In this document: positions 25,481-34,820 of the stretch, one piece after another | Layout of the letters: every line of letters starts with the position of its first letter | Position numbering within the stretch: position 1 is the first letter of the stretch | DNA from: Alphaproteobacteria bacterium | GTDB lineage: Bacteria > Pseudomonadota > Alphaproteobacteria > Sphingomonadales > Sphingomonadaceae | Length of the DNA stretch: 52,589 nucleotides | NCBI GenBank assembly: GCA_030431875.1 | Contig: JAUIIG010000019.1 | Location: 1-52,589 of the forward strand | Direction: 5' to 3' | Position numbers and translations under genes: made by a program | The notes under the pieces: generated by a model | What the model was told of the DNA's origin: nothing | Seen by the model: the letters and a program-made list of their open reading frames with translations, nothing else | The model's database searches: none

Positions 25481-27289
25481 TCAGTTGGCTTCCGCTGCGA
25501 TCCATGCATCAACCTGCTCCTCCAAGATGGACAAAGGGACAGGTCCGTTGGCCAGAACCAGTTCGTGGAACTGGCGGATGTCGAAATCCTCGCCGAAGGC
25601 ATCGCGTGCCCGCTGGCGCAGCTCCATGATCTTGAGCTTGCCGATCATGTAGGCCGTCGCCTGACCCGGATAGACGATATAGCGCTCGATCGCCTTGCGG
25701 ATGTCGGCTTCCGGATTGGGCGTGTTCTCGGTGAGGTAGGCAATCGCTTCCTCGCGGCTCCAGCGCTGCGAGTGGATGCCCGTGTCCACCACCAGGCGGC
25801 AGGCGCGCCACAGTTCCATCTGCAGGCGACCGAAGTCCGAATAGGGATCGGTGTAGAAGCCCATGTCGCGGGCCAGCTCTTCCGAATAGAGGCCCCAGCC
25901 TTCGGTATAGGCGGTGAAACCGCCATAGCGGCGGAAGGGCGGCAGGTCGCCGAGGCCGGTCTGGATGCCGCGCTGCAGGTGGTGCCCGGGCAAGCCTTCA
26001 TGGAAGGCGAGGGCCTCCAGCTCGTTGCGGCTCATCGCGTTCAGGTCATAGAGGTTGACGTAATAAGTGCCCGGTCGCGAACCGTCGGTAGCGGGCGACT
26101 GGTAGAAGGCCTTACCCGCGCTCTGTTCGCGGAAGGCTTCCACGGCTTTCACCTGCAATTCGTATTCGGGCAGGGTGATGAAGAAGTCCGGCAGGCGCGC
26201 TTCCATGGCGGCCAGCGCAGTCGACACCTCGGCAAGGTAGTCTTCGCGGCTGGTGTGATAGAAGCGCGGATCGGTGCGGGTGAATTCGAAGAAGTCCTGC
26301 AGGCTGCCTTCAAAGCCCACCTGCTCCATGATCTCGCGCATTTCGCCGTGGATGCGGTCGACCTCGCGCAGGCCGATGTTGTGAACCTCGTCGGCGGTCA
26401 GGTCGGTCGTCGTGTAGTATTGCAACAAGGCGTTGTAGTAGGCCTCGCCTTCGGGGAAGCGCCAGATGCCGTCGTCGGTTGGCGCCATCGCCTGCTGGCG
26501 AAGCATTTCCGCCTGCAGTCGCTCGAAGGCAGGGGCCGCGCTGGCTGCCCAGGCCGCTTCTGCGCCGGCGACCAGGGCGTCCTGCTCGGCTGCCGGAAGG
26601 TCGAGGTCGCCGACTTCGTTGCGGAAGTCTTCCAGCACGGCATTGTCCATGCCCGAATCAAGCAGGTTGGCGATGTCCGACAGGACATAGGGATAGACCC
26701 AGTCCGGCGGCATGACGCCTTCGTCAGCCTGCGCCGCCGAGCGGGCAATCAGCGTGTCGAGCAACGGGCCAACGCCCTGGATGCGCTCCACATAAGCCCG
26801 CGCATGGTCCGCGTTCTGCACGGCGTGGGTGTTGATCAGGAAGGCCGGGATGCCGCTCTGCGAGCCGTTCATCTGGTCGAAGAACCACTCGTAGTCCTCG
26901 TAAGGCTCCAGCAGGGCGGAACGCGCGGCAGTCTCTTCAAACAGGCGGTAGGACAGCTGGTCAGCCGGTGACAGGGCAGCGAGGTCATAGCCTTGCTGCA
27001 TCCGCTCCAGCCACTCGTGGCGCAGCGCGTCGCGTTCGTCGCCCGCTTCCTCGCTCGCATCGTTCCACAGGCCGTAGTCCTCGTCGCGAATGCCGCGATA
27101 GGCCTTGGTCTGGGGCGAGAGCTCCATCTGCGCCACGTCATAGTCGGCGAAGAAGGTGTTGATGTCCGCCGGCACCGGCGCTTCGGCACTGGTAGCAGCC
27201 ACTTCCGGCTCGGCATAAGCCGAAGCGCAGCCCGCCAGGGCCAGCGCGCTGGAGACACAAAGCGAAACTCGGAATTTGGAAAATGTCAT
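25481..27289 (-). CDS. DUF885 family lipoprotein, putative metallopeptidase
   Basis: 602 residues. Signal peptide with lipobox LAGC. The family hallmark is a long helical protein with FHEGLPGHHLQ; H430 begins this HExxxxH-like zinc motif, followed by EGWGLYSEELA, a second hallmark. The fold is related to M2/M32 carboxypeptidases, but substrates are largely unknown. AAGGACG precedes ATG 27289. Twenty-six bases separate it from the downstream AraC gene, so both may be cotranscribed. Confidence 0.92.
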   Translation of the reverse strand: MTFSKFRVSLCVSSALALAGCASAYAEPEVAATSAEAPVPADINTFFADYDVAQMELSPQTKAYRGIRDEDYGLWNDASEEAGDERDALRHEWLERMQQGYDLAALSPADQLSYRLFEETAARSALLEPYEDYEWFFDQMNGSQSGIPAFLINTHAVQNADHARAYVERIQGVGPLLDTLIARSAAQADEGVMPPDWVYPYVLSDIANLLDSGMDNAVLEDFRNEVGDLDLPAAEQDALVAGAEAAWAASAAPAFERLQAEMLRQQAMAPTDDGIWRFPEGEAYYNALLQYYTTTDLTADEVHNIGLREVDRIHGEMREIMEQVGFEGSLQDFFEFTRTDPRFYHTSREDYLAEVSTALAAMEARLPDFFITLPEYELQVKAVEAFREQSAGKAFYQSPATDGSRPGTYYVNLYDLNAMSRNELEALAFHEGLPGHHLQRGIQTGLGDLPPFRRYGGFTAYTEGWGLYSEELARDMGFYTDPYSDFGRLQMELWRACRLVVDTGIHSQRWSREEAIAYLTENTPNPEADIRKAIERYIVYPGQATAYMIGKLKIMELRQRARDAFGEDFDIRQFHELVLANGPVPLSILEEQVDAWIAAEAN

Positions 27290-27350
27290 GCGCCCGTCCT
27301 TTTGATTCTTGCCCGATGGGTAAAGGAAGCGCGGCGCCAACAAAAGCGGC

Positions 27351-27387
27351 AAAAAAGAAGGGCGGCCACCACAGGGGTTGCCGCCCT
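27351..27387 (-). terminator. Rho-independent terminator reading leftward
   Basis: On the minus strand AGGGCGGC (27387-27380) pairs with GCCGCCCT (27366-27359), followed by TC and six Ts (27356-27351). No annotated minus-strand gene ends here, which points to a non-coding transcript upstream of it. Confidence 0.7.
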
Positions 27388-27463
27388 CTTCAAGTAGAGA
27401 GCCCGTGACGCTTGGCGCGCTAGGCCCTTCGGGTCGCGGGATTTGATTAGGGCATTAGCTGGC
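27351..27463 (-). ncRNA. Candidate small RNA between the DUF885 gene and pyrD
   Basis: The terminator at 27351-27387 has no protein gene in front of it. About 90 bases earlier on the minus strand stands TACAAT (27475-27470), a good -10 hexamer; the -35 is poor. The predicted RNA of about 110 nt contains GACCCGAAGGGCC, GCGCGCCAAGCGTC and the terminal hairpin, all able to fold. It does not match 6S, tmRNA, SRP or RNase P features I know. Confidence 0.4.
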
Positions 27464-27590
27464 AGGGCAATTGTAAGAAGACGCCATTGTTGACGTTCTC
27501 AGGGCAAGAACCGGCACTTTTCCAGTGATTGTGCGCCGTGCGGGCCATTGGGGATTGCGCGTGGCGGCACGAAGCTGCCAATGGCCCCAA

Positions 27591-28628
27591 ATGGTCTATT
27601 CGCTGATCCGGCCCGCATTGTTCCTGCTCGACCCGGAGCGTGCCCACGGCCTTGCCATCAAGGCTTTGAAGGCGCTTCCGGCGGGTGCACCGGTCGCTCC
27701 CGGCGGCCCGCTGGCGACGGAAGTGGCAGGAATCGCCTTCCCCAACCCGCTGGGCATGGCTGCCGGGTTCGACAAGGATGCCGAAGTGCCGGACGCCCTG
27801 CTGGGGCTGGGTTTCGGCCATGTCGAGGTCGGCTCGATCACCCCCAAGCCGCAACCGGGCAATCCCAAGCCGCGCTTGTTCCGCCTGACCGAAGACGAGG
27901 CGGTGATCAACCGCATGGGCTTCAACAATGGCGGGGCGCAGGCGGCGCTGGCACGGATTGAAGCACGCAAAGGCAAGGGCGGCGTGCTCGGCATCAATAT
28001 CGGCGCCAACAAGGACAGCGAGGACCGGATCGCCGACTATGCCACGATGGCCCGGATCATGGCTCCGCAGGCCACCTACCTGACGGTCAACATCTCCAGC
28101 CCCAACACTCCGGGACTGCGCGCCTTACAGGATGAAGGGGCGCTGGTCGCCCTGCTAGATGCCGTCTTCGCCGAAGTGCCCGAAGGCGGCCCGCCGGTAT
28201 TCCTGAAAGTCGCGCCGGACCTGCAACCGGCAGACATCGACGCGATCCTGAAGATTGCCATGGACAGCCGCCTTGCCGCGCTGATCGTCTCCAACACCAC
28301 GATCTCGCGCCCGCCGCTGAAGTCGCCGCATGCCGAGGAGACCGGCGGCCTCTCGGGCGCACCGCTGAAAGATCTCGCGCTGGAACGGCTGCGCGATTTC
28401 GCCAAGGCCTCGGGCGGGGCAATCCCGCTGGTTGGGGTTGGCGGCATTGCCACGGCGGAGGACGCTTGGGCGCGCATCCGTGCAGGCGCCAGCCTGGTGC
28501 AGCTTTACAGCGCCATGACCTATCGTGGCCCAGGCATTGCGCGGCAGGTTACCAGTGGTCTGGAGGCATTGATGAAGCGCGACGGTTTCGCCTCGATCGC
28601 CGAGGCCGTGGGGACCGAAACCGCTTAA
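27591..28628 (+). CDS. pyrD: Dihydroorotate dehydrogenase (quinone), class 2
   Basis: 345 residues. Oxidises dihydroorotate with FMN and passes electrons to quinone at the inner membrane. Start MVYSLIRPALFLLDPERAH is the membrane-associating helix of class 2 enzymes. PNPLGMAAGFDKDAE, GSITPKPQPGNPKPRLFR, NRMGFNNGG, NISSPNTPGLR with the catalytic-loop Ser, and VGGIATAEDAWARI are canonical. No strong ribosome site. Stop overlaps the GGT stop in TTAA. Confidence 0.96.
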   Translation: MVYSLIRPALFLLDPERAHGLAIKALKALPAGAPVAPGGPLATEVAGIAFPNPLGMAAGFDKDAEVPDALLGLGFGHVEVGSITPKPQPGNPKPRLFRLTEDEAVINRMGFNNGGAQAALARIEARKGKGGVLGINIGANKDSEDRIADYATMARIMAPQATYLTVNISSPNTPGLRALQDEGALVALLDAVFAEVPEGGPPVFLKVAPDLQPADIDAILKIAMDSRLAALIVSNTTISRPPLKSPHAEETGGLSGAPLKDLALERLRDFAKASGGAIPLVGVGGIATAEDAWARIRAGASLVQLYSAMTYRGPGIARQVTSGLEALMKRDGFASIAEAVGTETA

Positions 28629-30364
28629 GGTTCGCCCACCAGCACCACACCTTCGCGGCGCGGGTCATAGCCGCCATCGACGCGACCGCCTTCGCGGATC
28701 AACACGCCATGCACACCCGAATCCTCGCCCTGTCCGGGCAGGAGGTCGATCCCCCGCTCGGCCAGCCCTTCGACAATCGCCGGATCAAAGTCGCCGACTT
28801 CTCCGCCGATGCGGTTGCCGCGCGCCACCAGGTTGGGCTGGGCCAGCGCGTCCTGCATCGGCAGGCCCCAGTCGACTGCCGCCACCAGTGTCTTGCCGAC
28901 ATAGGCGGGGATCGAATTGCCGCCCGCCGAACCGATGGCCCCGGCGAAATTGCCTTCTGCATCGAGCAGGATCAGCGGCACCATCGACGAGCGCGGGCGC
29001 TTGCCCGGTGCGACGGCATTGGGCGCTTCGTCACCGTTTTCCTGCAAGGGATTGAAGGAGAAATCCGTCAGTTGGTTGTTGAGGAAGAACCCGTCGACCA
29101 TGCGCCCGCTGCCGAAGATCGATTCCACCGTGGTGGTGATCGACAGCACGTTGCCGTGCCGGTCGCGCACGATGAAGTGCGAGGTGCCAGCCGGTTCGCG
29201 CGTCAGGTCTTCCATGACGAGGTTCGCGCCGGCTGGCTGGCCGGGAGGCACGTTCTCCGCCGCGCGGGGCCCGATCAGCGCAGCACGGGCATCGAGGTAG
29301 GCCGGGTCGAGCAGGCCAGCCACCGGCACATCGACGAAGTCGCCGTCGCCGAAATAGGCGTCGCGATCGGCATAGGCGAGGCGGCTGGCCTCGGCGAAGA
29401 GGTACCAGGCCTGCGGATCGTCCGGCCCGCGCTCGGCAATGTCAGTACGTTCCAGCAAGGCCAGCAGTTCAAGCATGGCTGCCCCGCTCGACGGCGGTGG
29501 CGGGGCGCAGACGCGATATTCGTGCCAGCTATTGCACACCGGCTGGCGGCGCACAGGGCGATAGTTGGCAAGGTCGGCCATGGTCATGGTCCCGCCGAGT
29601 GGCGCCGCACGGGTGCGCTGGACGATCTGCGCGGCGGTGCTGCCTTCGTAGAGTGCGCTGGTGCCGTGGGCCGAGAGGCGGCGCAGGAACTCGGCATAGT
29701 CCGGATTGCGCAGCTGGTCGCCCGCCTGCATTCGCGTGCCGTCTTCGCGCGCGAAATAGGCGGCGGCATCAGGCTGCGACAGTTGCGGGAAGTCGATCGA
29801 CAGGAACCGGCCAAGTCGCGGGCTGATGACGAAGCCTTCCTCCGCCGTGGCTATGGCAGCATCGAACAGTCCGTCCCATGCCAGCGCGCCGTGCTCCTCG
29901 TGCAGCATGGCCAGCGCCGCCACGGCACCCGGCACACCGGTCGCCCGGCCGCTGACCACCGCCTCGCGGAAGCCCAGCGGTTGTCCCGCATTGTCGAGGA
30001 ACATGGTGCGGCTCGCCTGCGTGGGTGCCGTCTCGCGCCCGTCGTAGATGGTCACCTCCCCCGTCGCGGCGTCGTAGTAGTTGAGGAAGGCTCCGCCCCC
30101 CATGCCCGAGCTCTGCGGCTCGACCAGCGATAGCATGGACTGCACCGCCAGCGCCGCATCCGCAGCATTGCCGCCGCGCTCCAGCACTTCCATCCCCGCT
30201 TGCGCGGCCAGCGGGTTGGCAGCGATGACAAATGGCTGGACCTGCGTCTCGACCGCCGGGCTCGAAACGACCGGTTCGACGGGTTCGGTGGCCGGGGTGC
30301 AGGCAGCAAGGGCGAGCGCCACACCGGCGGCGCAAATTCGGGAAAGCGACATGGTGCAACCCAT
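28625..30364 (-). CDS. ggt: Gamma-glutamyltransferase, exported lipoprotein
   Basis: 579 residues from ATG 30364, chosen since GGAGG lies 8 bp upstream; ATG 30352 is the alternative. The signal peptide ends in lipobox LAAC. The Ntn-hydrolase precursor self-cleaves before T394 in GTSHFIVRDRHG. GMGGGAFLNYYD, SGRATGVPGAVA, APPPPSSGAAM and MVPLILL are family marks. Cleaves glutathione and other gamma-glutamyl compounds outside the inner membrane. Confidence 0.94.
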   Translation of the reverse strand: MGCTMSLSRICAAGVALALAACTPATEPVEPVVSSPAVETQVQPFVIAANPLAAQAGMEVLERGGNAADAALAVQSMLSLVEPQSSGMGGGAFLNYYDAATGEVTIYDGRETAPTQASRTMFLDNAGQPLGFREAVVSGRATGVPGAVAALAMLHEEHGALAWDGLFDAAIATAEEGFVISPRLGRFLSIDFPQLSQPDAAAYFAREDGTRMQAGDQLRNPDYAEFLRRLSAHGTSALYEGSTAAQIVQRTRAAPLGGTMTMADLANYRPVRRQPVCNSWHEYRVCAPPPPSSGAAMLELLALLERTDIAERGPDDPQAWYLFAEASRLAYADRDAYFGDGDFVDVPVAGLLDPAYLDARAALIGPRAAENVPPGQPAGANLVMEDLTREPAGTSHFIVRDRHGNVLSITTTVESIFGSGRMVDGFFLNNQLTDFSFNPLQENGDEAPNAVAPGKRPRSSMVPLILLDAEGNFAGAIGSAGGNSIPAYVGKTLVAAVDWGLPMQDALAQPNLVARGNRIGGEVGDFDPAIVEGLAERGIDLLPGQGEDSGVHGVLIREGGRVDGGYDPRREGVVLVGEP

Positions 30365-30495
30365 AGGCACGGCCTCCGCCGCTGGCAACGCGGCAAGCAG
30401 CACATTTGGCAGCAGCCTTGCCCGCAAGCGAGCACCGTCCTAACTCACCAGGACAAGATACGGCCGGGACAACCGGCAGCAGGGAGAATGACCGC

Positions 30496-32292
30496 GTGCA
30501 GCTCGCCGATATCGACAATGCCCAAAGCCTCGTAGGCCTGTTCCTGCAGCGCGCCGACGAACAGGGCGACAAGCCTTTCCTCACCGCCAAGATCGACGGA
30601 GTCTGGACGCCGATCTCCTACGCCGAAGCCGCGCGGCAAGTCTGCGTCATGGCGGAAAACCTGCGCGCCCTGGGCCTGCAGCCGGGCGAGCGCGTGGTGA
30701 TCGTCTCCGAGAACCGCCCCGAATGGTGCATCGCTGACCTCGCCATCATGGCCGCAGGCTGTGTCACCACGCCGGCCTACACCACCAACACCCAGCGCGA
30801 CCACGCGCATATCCTCGACGATTCGGGTGCCAGCGCGGTGATCGTCTCGGATGGCAAGCTGGCCAAGCCGCTGTTCCCAGCGATCATGGATACCGGCAAG
30901 GTGCGGGACGTAGTGGTGATGTCGGGCGTTTCCACCGCCCAGTCGGGCTCGTTCAACCTGCATCGCTGGGAAGACATGGTGACAGGCGACGCCGAGGCTG
31001 CCCGCGCGGCAGTCGACGCCCGCATCGCCCCGCTCACTCGCGATGACATGGCCTGCATCATCTACACCAGCGGCACCAGCGGTGCCCCGCGCGGTGTCAT
31101 GCTCCACCACGGGGCCATCCTGCACAATGCCGGGGCGGCAGCGGACCTGCTGAGCCGCGAATTCGGCTGGGACGAGGAACGTTTCCTCTCCTTCCTGCCG
31201 CTGAGCCACGCGATGGAACACACGGCCGGGCTCTACCTGCCCATCGGTCTTGGCGCCGACATCTGGTTCGCGGAGGGGCTCGACAAGCTGTCGAGCAATC
31301 TCGAGGAAGCCAAGCCCACCTTCATGATCGTCGTCCCGCGCCTGTTCGAAGTGCTGCGCGACAAGATGATGAAGACCATCGCCAAGCAGGGTAAGCTGGC
31401 AAACTTCCTGCTCGCGCGCGCCTTGCGGCTGGGAGAGAAGATGGTGGCCGGTCGTGACGGCCTCCTGTCAAAGCCGGACGAGGCCCTGCTGAGCGCTACC
31501 TTGCGCCCCAAGATCCGCCAGCGCTTCGGCGGCCGGATCAAGGCGCTGGTTTCAGGCGGCGCGCCGCTCAACCCCGAGGTGGGCGGCTTCTTCCAGGCCA
31601 TGGGCCTCACCATGCTGCAAGGCTACGGCCAGACCGAATCAGCGCCGGTGGCGGCGGTCAACCTGCCCAGCGTGGGGATCAAGCTCGACACGGTCGGCCC
31701 GCCGCTGCGCGGGGTAGAGGTGAAGATTGCCGAGGACGGCGAAATCCTGCTCAAGGGCGAGCTGGTGATGAAGGGCTACTGGCGGCGCCCGGAAGATACC
31801 GCGCGCACCGTTGTCGACGGGTGGCTGCACACCGGCGACGTCGGTCACCTCGACGACAAGGGCCGCATCAAGATCACCGATCGCAAGAAGGACATCATCG
31901 TCAACGACAAGGGTGACAACGTCGCCCCGCAAAAGCTCGAGGGCATGCTGACGCTGCAACCGGAGATCAGCCAGGTGATGGTGGCAGGCGACAAGAAACC
32001 CTACATGGTCGCGCTGATCGTGCCGGATGCCGAATGGGCGCTGCAATGGGCGCGCGACAACGACGAGAAGTTCGACATGGAAGCCCTGCAAGACCTGCCG
32101 GCCTTCCGCAGCGCGATGAAGGCCGCGATCGACCGCACCAACACGGACCTGTCGGTGATCGAGAAGATCCGCAAGTTCACCTTCGCCGACGAGCCCTTCA
32201 GCGTCGACAACAACATGATGACCCCGACGATGAAAATCCGTCGGGTGCAGATCAAGGAAGTCTATCAGCAGCGGCTGGACGAGCTTTATTGA
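30496..32292 (+). CDS. Long-chain fatty acid--CoA ligase (AMP-forming)
   Basis: 598 residues from GTG 30496, with AGGGAGA at 30481-30487 as ribosome site. ANL-superfamily motifs are complete: A3 YTSGTSGAPRGV, A5 GYGQTESAP, A7 GDVGHLDDKGR and A8 DRKKDIIV. Length and the LSHAMEHTAG segment fit long-chain acyl-CoA synthetases. Substrate length cannot be set from motifs. The downstream lipoprotein gene overlaps its stop. Confidence 0.93.
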   Translation: MQLADIDNAQSLVGLFLQRADEQGDKPFLTAKIDGVWTPISYAEAARQVCVMAENLRALGLQPGERVVIVSENRPEWCIADLAIMAAGCVTTPAYTTNTQRDHAHILDDSGASAVIVSDGKLAKPLFPAIMDTGKVRDVVVMSGVSTAQSGSFNLHRWEDMVTGDAEAARAAVDARIAPLTRDDMACIIYTSGTSGAPRGVMLHHGAILHNAGAAADLLSREFGWDEERFLSFLPLSHAMEHTAGLYLPIGLGADIWFAEGLDKLSSNLEEAKPTFMIVVPRLFEVLRDKMMKTIAKQGKLANFLLARALRLGEKMVAGRDGLLSKPDEALLSATLRPKIRQRFGGRIKALVSGGAPLNPEVGGFFQAMGLTMLQGYGQTESAPVAAVNLPSVGIKLDTVGPPLRGVEVKIAEDGEILLKGELVMKGYWRRPEDTARTVVDGWLHTGDVGHLDDKGRIKITDRKKDIIVNDKGDNVAPQKLEGMLTLQPEISQVMVAGDKKPYMVALIVPDAEWALQWARDNDEKFDMEALQDLPAFRSAMKAAIDRTNTDLSVIEKIRKFTFADEPFSVDNNMMTPTMKIRRVQIKEVYQQRLDELY

Positions 32293-32672
32293 CTACGCGC
32301 GCCGCCATGATCGCAGTTGCCGCACTGACAGTATCGGCCTGTGGCGGGGACATCTGCAACAATCGTATCGCGGACCAGGTCGTGTCACCCGACGGCACCT
32401 TGCAGGCGGTAACCTTCGAACGCGATTGCGGCGCGACTACTGACTATTCCACGCACATTTCTATTGTTGCTTTGGGTAATAGCCCGCTCAGCACTGGCAA
32501 TGCGCTCATCGTGAGCGGCGGCACGTCCCGTGAGAACTGGCATGGGGTGGAGGCAACTGCTCGATGGAGCGGCCCGAACGCGCTAGACGTCACATTAGCC
32601 GCAGACAGTGAAATCTTCTTCGAGCAGCATTCCGTTGAAGGTGTCGAGATCACCTACCGCCGCATGCCTTAG
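32289..32672 (+). CDS. Small lipoprotein, unknown function
   Basis: 127 residues from TTG 32289, which overlaps the previous stop as TTGA; ATG 32307 is the alternative. Lipobox VSAC. The mature part has CNNRIADQVVSPDGTLQAV and VEATARWSGPNALDVTLAADSE, a small beta-rich fold seen in uncharacterised lipoproteins. Local codon use is less GC-biased than in the upstream ligase, hinting at later acquisition or weak expression. Stop shares TTAG with the opposing gene. Confidence 0.75.
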   Translation: MTTRAAMIAVAALTVSACGGDICNNRIADQVVSPDGTLQAVTFERDCGATTDYSTHISIVALGNSPLSTGNALIVSGGTSRENWHGVEATARWSGPNALDVTLAADSEIFFEQHSVEGVEITYRRMP

Positions 32673-33202
32673 GCGGCTTCGGCTTCCACCTTTTCCGGGA
32701 AGAAGGCCGGTTCGCGCTTGGACCATGCGGGCGCTGTGGCGGCGGCTTCGCTGAGGCTCTGCAGCAGCAAGCGGCGGCGCGCGGGGCGGATCTGCGGCAG
32801 GGCCGCGGCACCGCAAAAAGCGGCCGGCAGGTGCGGGCGCACGGCGGCACCCAGCAGGCGTTCGTAAAGGAAACGGTAGGCCGAGAAGCTGTCGAGCTGT
32901 TCCTGTGCCAGGTCCTGGGCGGAGATGCGCAGCAGGGTGCCCATGAACTCTTCGACTCCCTCGAACCCGTCTTTCTCGACCGGGATCAACGCCCGCAGGT
33001 GCTTGAGTTCGCGGTAGGCAAGGTACTGACTGCGGATGGCGCGCTGGTCTTCAGCCGAGCGGCTCCAGCTCTTGAATGCATCAGCGCGGCCCATGGCGAT
33101 ATCGAGCGAGCGTTCGATGAACAGCTGCTCTTCTGCCGAGAACCCGGCGAACTCGCGCATTTCGGCGATGGTCAGCGAAAACGATGTGTCGGCGTAACCC
33201 AT
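32669..33202 (-). CDS. Hypothetical alpha-helical protein
   Basis: 177 residues, soluble and helical. GYADTSFSLTIAEMREFAGFS opens it, followed by EEQLFIERSLDIAMGRADAFKSW and DQRAIRSQYLAYRELKHLRAL. An Ala/Arg-rich C-terminus (PQIRPARRRLLLQSLSEAAATAP) ends it. No enzyme motif seen; family not recognised. Convergent with the lipoprotein gene, sharing four bases. Confidence 0.7.
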   Translation of the reverse strand: MGYADTSFSLTIAEMREFAGFSAEEQLFIERSLDIAMGRADAFKSWSRSAEDQRAIRSQYLAYRELKHLRALIPVEKDGFEGVEEFMGTLLRISAQDLAQEQLDSFSAYRFLYERLLGAAVRPHLPAAFCGAAALPQIRPARRRLLLQSLSEAAATAPAWSKREPAFFPEKVEAEAA

Positions 33203-33274
33203 GAACGGTGTTTCCCTTGCGGTCCGTAGAGCAAGGTCTGCGCCGTTATGGTTAATATCCCGTGTAGGAAAATG

Positions 33275-33435
33275 GGATGTTTGTCTTGCGCACGCGCCTC
33301 CGCGGCTTCGTCCTCGCTAGACGCGCAGCAGAGCTGCGCCCGCGTAGTTTATCCTGAGCGGCTGGCTTGCCAGCCAGCCGAAGGGGGCCGGCGGTCACCC
33401 TTGCCTTCGCTTCGCTCGGTCTTGGTGCCTTTTTG
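33275..33435 (+). repeat. Dispersed intergenic repeat, copy D with an inserted palindrome
   Basis: TGTTTGTCTTGCGC, a degenerate CTCC-loop hairpin (loop 33298-33301, only three pairs), then CGTCCTCGCTAGACGCGC identical to copies A and B. After about 40 bp it is interrupted by ATCCTGAGC, an 8-bp stem CGGCTGGC/GCCAGCCG (33359-33366 and 33373-33380) and AAGGGGG, then resumes with GGCGGTCACCCTTGC, which aligns with GGCGGTCGCCCTTGC of copy A. It fills the gap before the thiSG stop. Confidence 0.65.
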
Positions 33436-34422
33436 CTAGATCAATCCTGCGAGAGGACTGCTTGGGTCAGCATACTTGCGGCGGCCCATGCGGCCCGAGA
33501 GATAGGCCTCGCGGCCAGCTTCGACGGCCAGCTTCATCGCGCGGGCCATGCGGATCGGGTCCTTGGCTTCGGCGATCGCCGTGTTCATCAGTACGCCGTC
33601 GCAGCCCAGTTCCATGGCCACGGCAGCATCGGAGGCCGTGCCGACACCAGCGTCGACCAGCACCGGTACATTGGCACCTTCGACGATCAGGCGAATGGTC
33701 ACCTGGTTCTGGATGCCAAGGCCGGAGCCGATCGGCGCACCCAGCGGCATCACCGCAACCGCACCGGCGTCTTCCAACTGCTTGGCAGCGATCGGATCGT
33801 CGGTGCAGTAGACCATCGGCTTGAAGCCCTCGTTCGCCAGCACTTCACAGGCGCGGATGGTTTCGACCATGTTGGGGTAGAGCGTCTTCGCTTCGCCCAG
33901 CACTTCAAGCTTCACCAGGTCCCAGCCACCCGCCTCGCGCGCCAGTCGCAGAGTGCGGATCGCGTCCTCGGCGGTGAAGCAGCCTGCGGTGTTGGGCAGG
34001 TAGGTGATCTTCTTCGGGTCGATGTAATCCATCAGCACTGGCTGGTTGGGATCGGAAATGTTCACGCGGCGCACGGCGACGGTGACAATCTCGGCACCCG
34101 AAGCTTCGACCGCTGCGGCGTTCTGGGCAAAGTCCTTGTACTTGCCCGTGCCCACGATCAGGCGGCTGGTGAAGCGATGCCCGGCAACTTCCCAGGAGTC
34201 GTCTGCCGCGCCAGAGCCACCGCCGACGAAGGTCACGATCTCCAACTGGTCGCCATCGGCCAGCGCGGCCTGCCCCAGCGTCGAGCGCGGGGCAATCTCG
34301 CCATTGTGTTCAACCGCGACTTTCTCGGGTTTCAGGCCCAGTTCGCGCACGAGGTCAGCAATGGTGGAGGCGGCAGTGCGTCGGGCATCGCCGTTTACGA
34401 CAAGGGAAATGGTGCTGGTCAT
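33436..34422 (-). CDS. thiG: Fused sulfur carrier ThiS and thiazole synthase ThiG
   Basis: 328 residues. Residues 1-69 are a ThiS ubiquitin-like domain ending VTFVGGG; residues 75-328 are ThiG with the Schiff-base Lys K171 in LVKLEVLG and [18 protein letters not shown], and [14 protein letters not shown]. Makes the thiazole half of thiamine. The glycine tail that must become a thiocarboxylate is internal, so processing or a different transfer route is needed. Such bifunctional proteins are known in other proteobacteria. No other thi gene is in the window. Confidence 0.94.
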   Translation of the reverse strand: MTSTISLVVNGDARRTAASTIADLVRELGLKPEKVAVEHNGEIAPRSTLGQAALADGDQLEIVTFVGGGSGAADDSWEVAGHRFTSRLIVGTGKYKDFAQNAAAVEASGAEIVTVAVRRVNISDPNQPVLMDYIDPKKITYLPNTAGCFTAEDAIRTLRLAREAGGWDLVKLEVLGEAKTLYPNMVETIRACEVLANEGFKPMVYCTDDPIAAKQLEDAGAVAVMPLGAPIGSGLGIQNQVTIRLIVEGANVPVLVDAGVGTASDAAVAMELGCDGVLMNTAIAEAKDPIRMARAMKLAVEAGREAYLSGRMGRRKYADPSSPLAGLI

Positions 34423-34442
34423 GCGCCAGCAGATAGCGCCTG

Positions 34443-34811
34443 TCAGGCGTGGCGCAAGTTGAGGATGTGTCCGACAGCCACCAGCGTCACGCCGATCATG
34501 GTCAGCACGGCCTCTTCAAAGCCGTGACCCACGGCCAGGGCGCCACCCATGAAGGTGAGGCCGGTCATGGCGACAACGAAGGGCATGGCCCGACGGTGCC
34601 GAAGCGCCCCAAGACCGATGGCCGTGCCCGCAACGATGGTCGCCAGCAGCAGGCCCCAACGATGGATGGCAGGATCAAGCAGGAAGGTCCCGCCGAGGCC
34701 CAGCCCGGCAACCAACAGCAGGCCGAGTACGCAGTGCACCAAGCACAGCGCAGACAGCATGACGCCGGCGCGGTCGAGTCGGCCGCGAATCCAAGGGGTG
34801 ATCGAACCCAT
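34443..34811 (-). CDS. MerC-family membrane protein
   Basis: 122 residues from ATG 34811. MerC fold: four helices with the paired cysteines and histidine in [18 protein letters not shown], the proposed metal site. ATG 34832 is also in frame but lies within the Zur-like box. Together with the box, the gene looks like part of zinc homeostasis rather than mercury resistance; no mer genes are present. Confidence 0.85.
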   Translation of the reverse strand: MGSITPWIRGRLDRAGVMLSALCLVHCVLGLLLVAGLGLGGTFLLDPAIHRWGLLLATIVAGTAIGLGALRHRRAMPFVVAMTGLTFMGGALAVGHGFEEAVLTMIGVTLVAVGHILNLRHA

Positions 34812-34820
34812 GCGGGTCCA

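Larger units (their letters stand above)
27290..27590. other. Gap of about 300 bp between DUF885 gene and pyrD
   Basis: Holds the DUF885 promoter region, the leftward terminator and candidate RNA described separately, and TTGACG at 27490-27495 as a possible -35 for pyrD. No protein-like frame is credible. Confidence 0.5.

Noticed and set aside
28466-30133. Open frame of 555 codons on the plus strand opposite ggt
   Set aside because: Antisense shadow of a clear gamma-glutamyltransferase with all catalytic motifs; no domain in the opposite translation.
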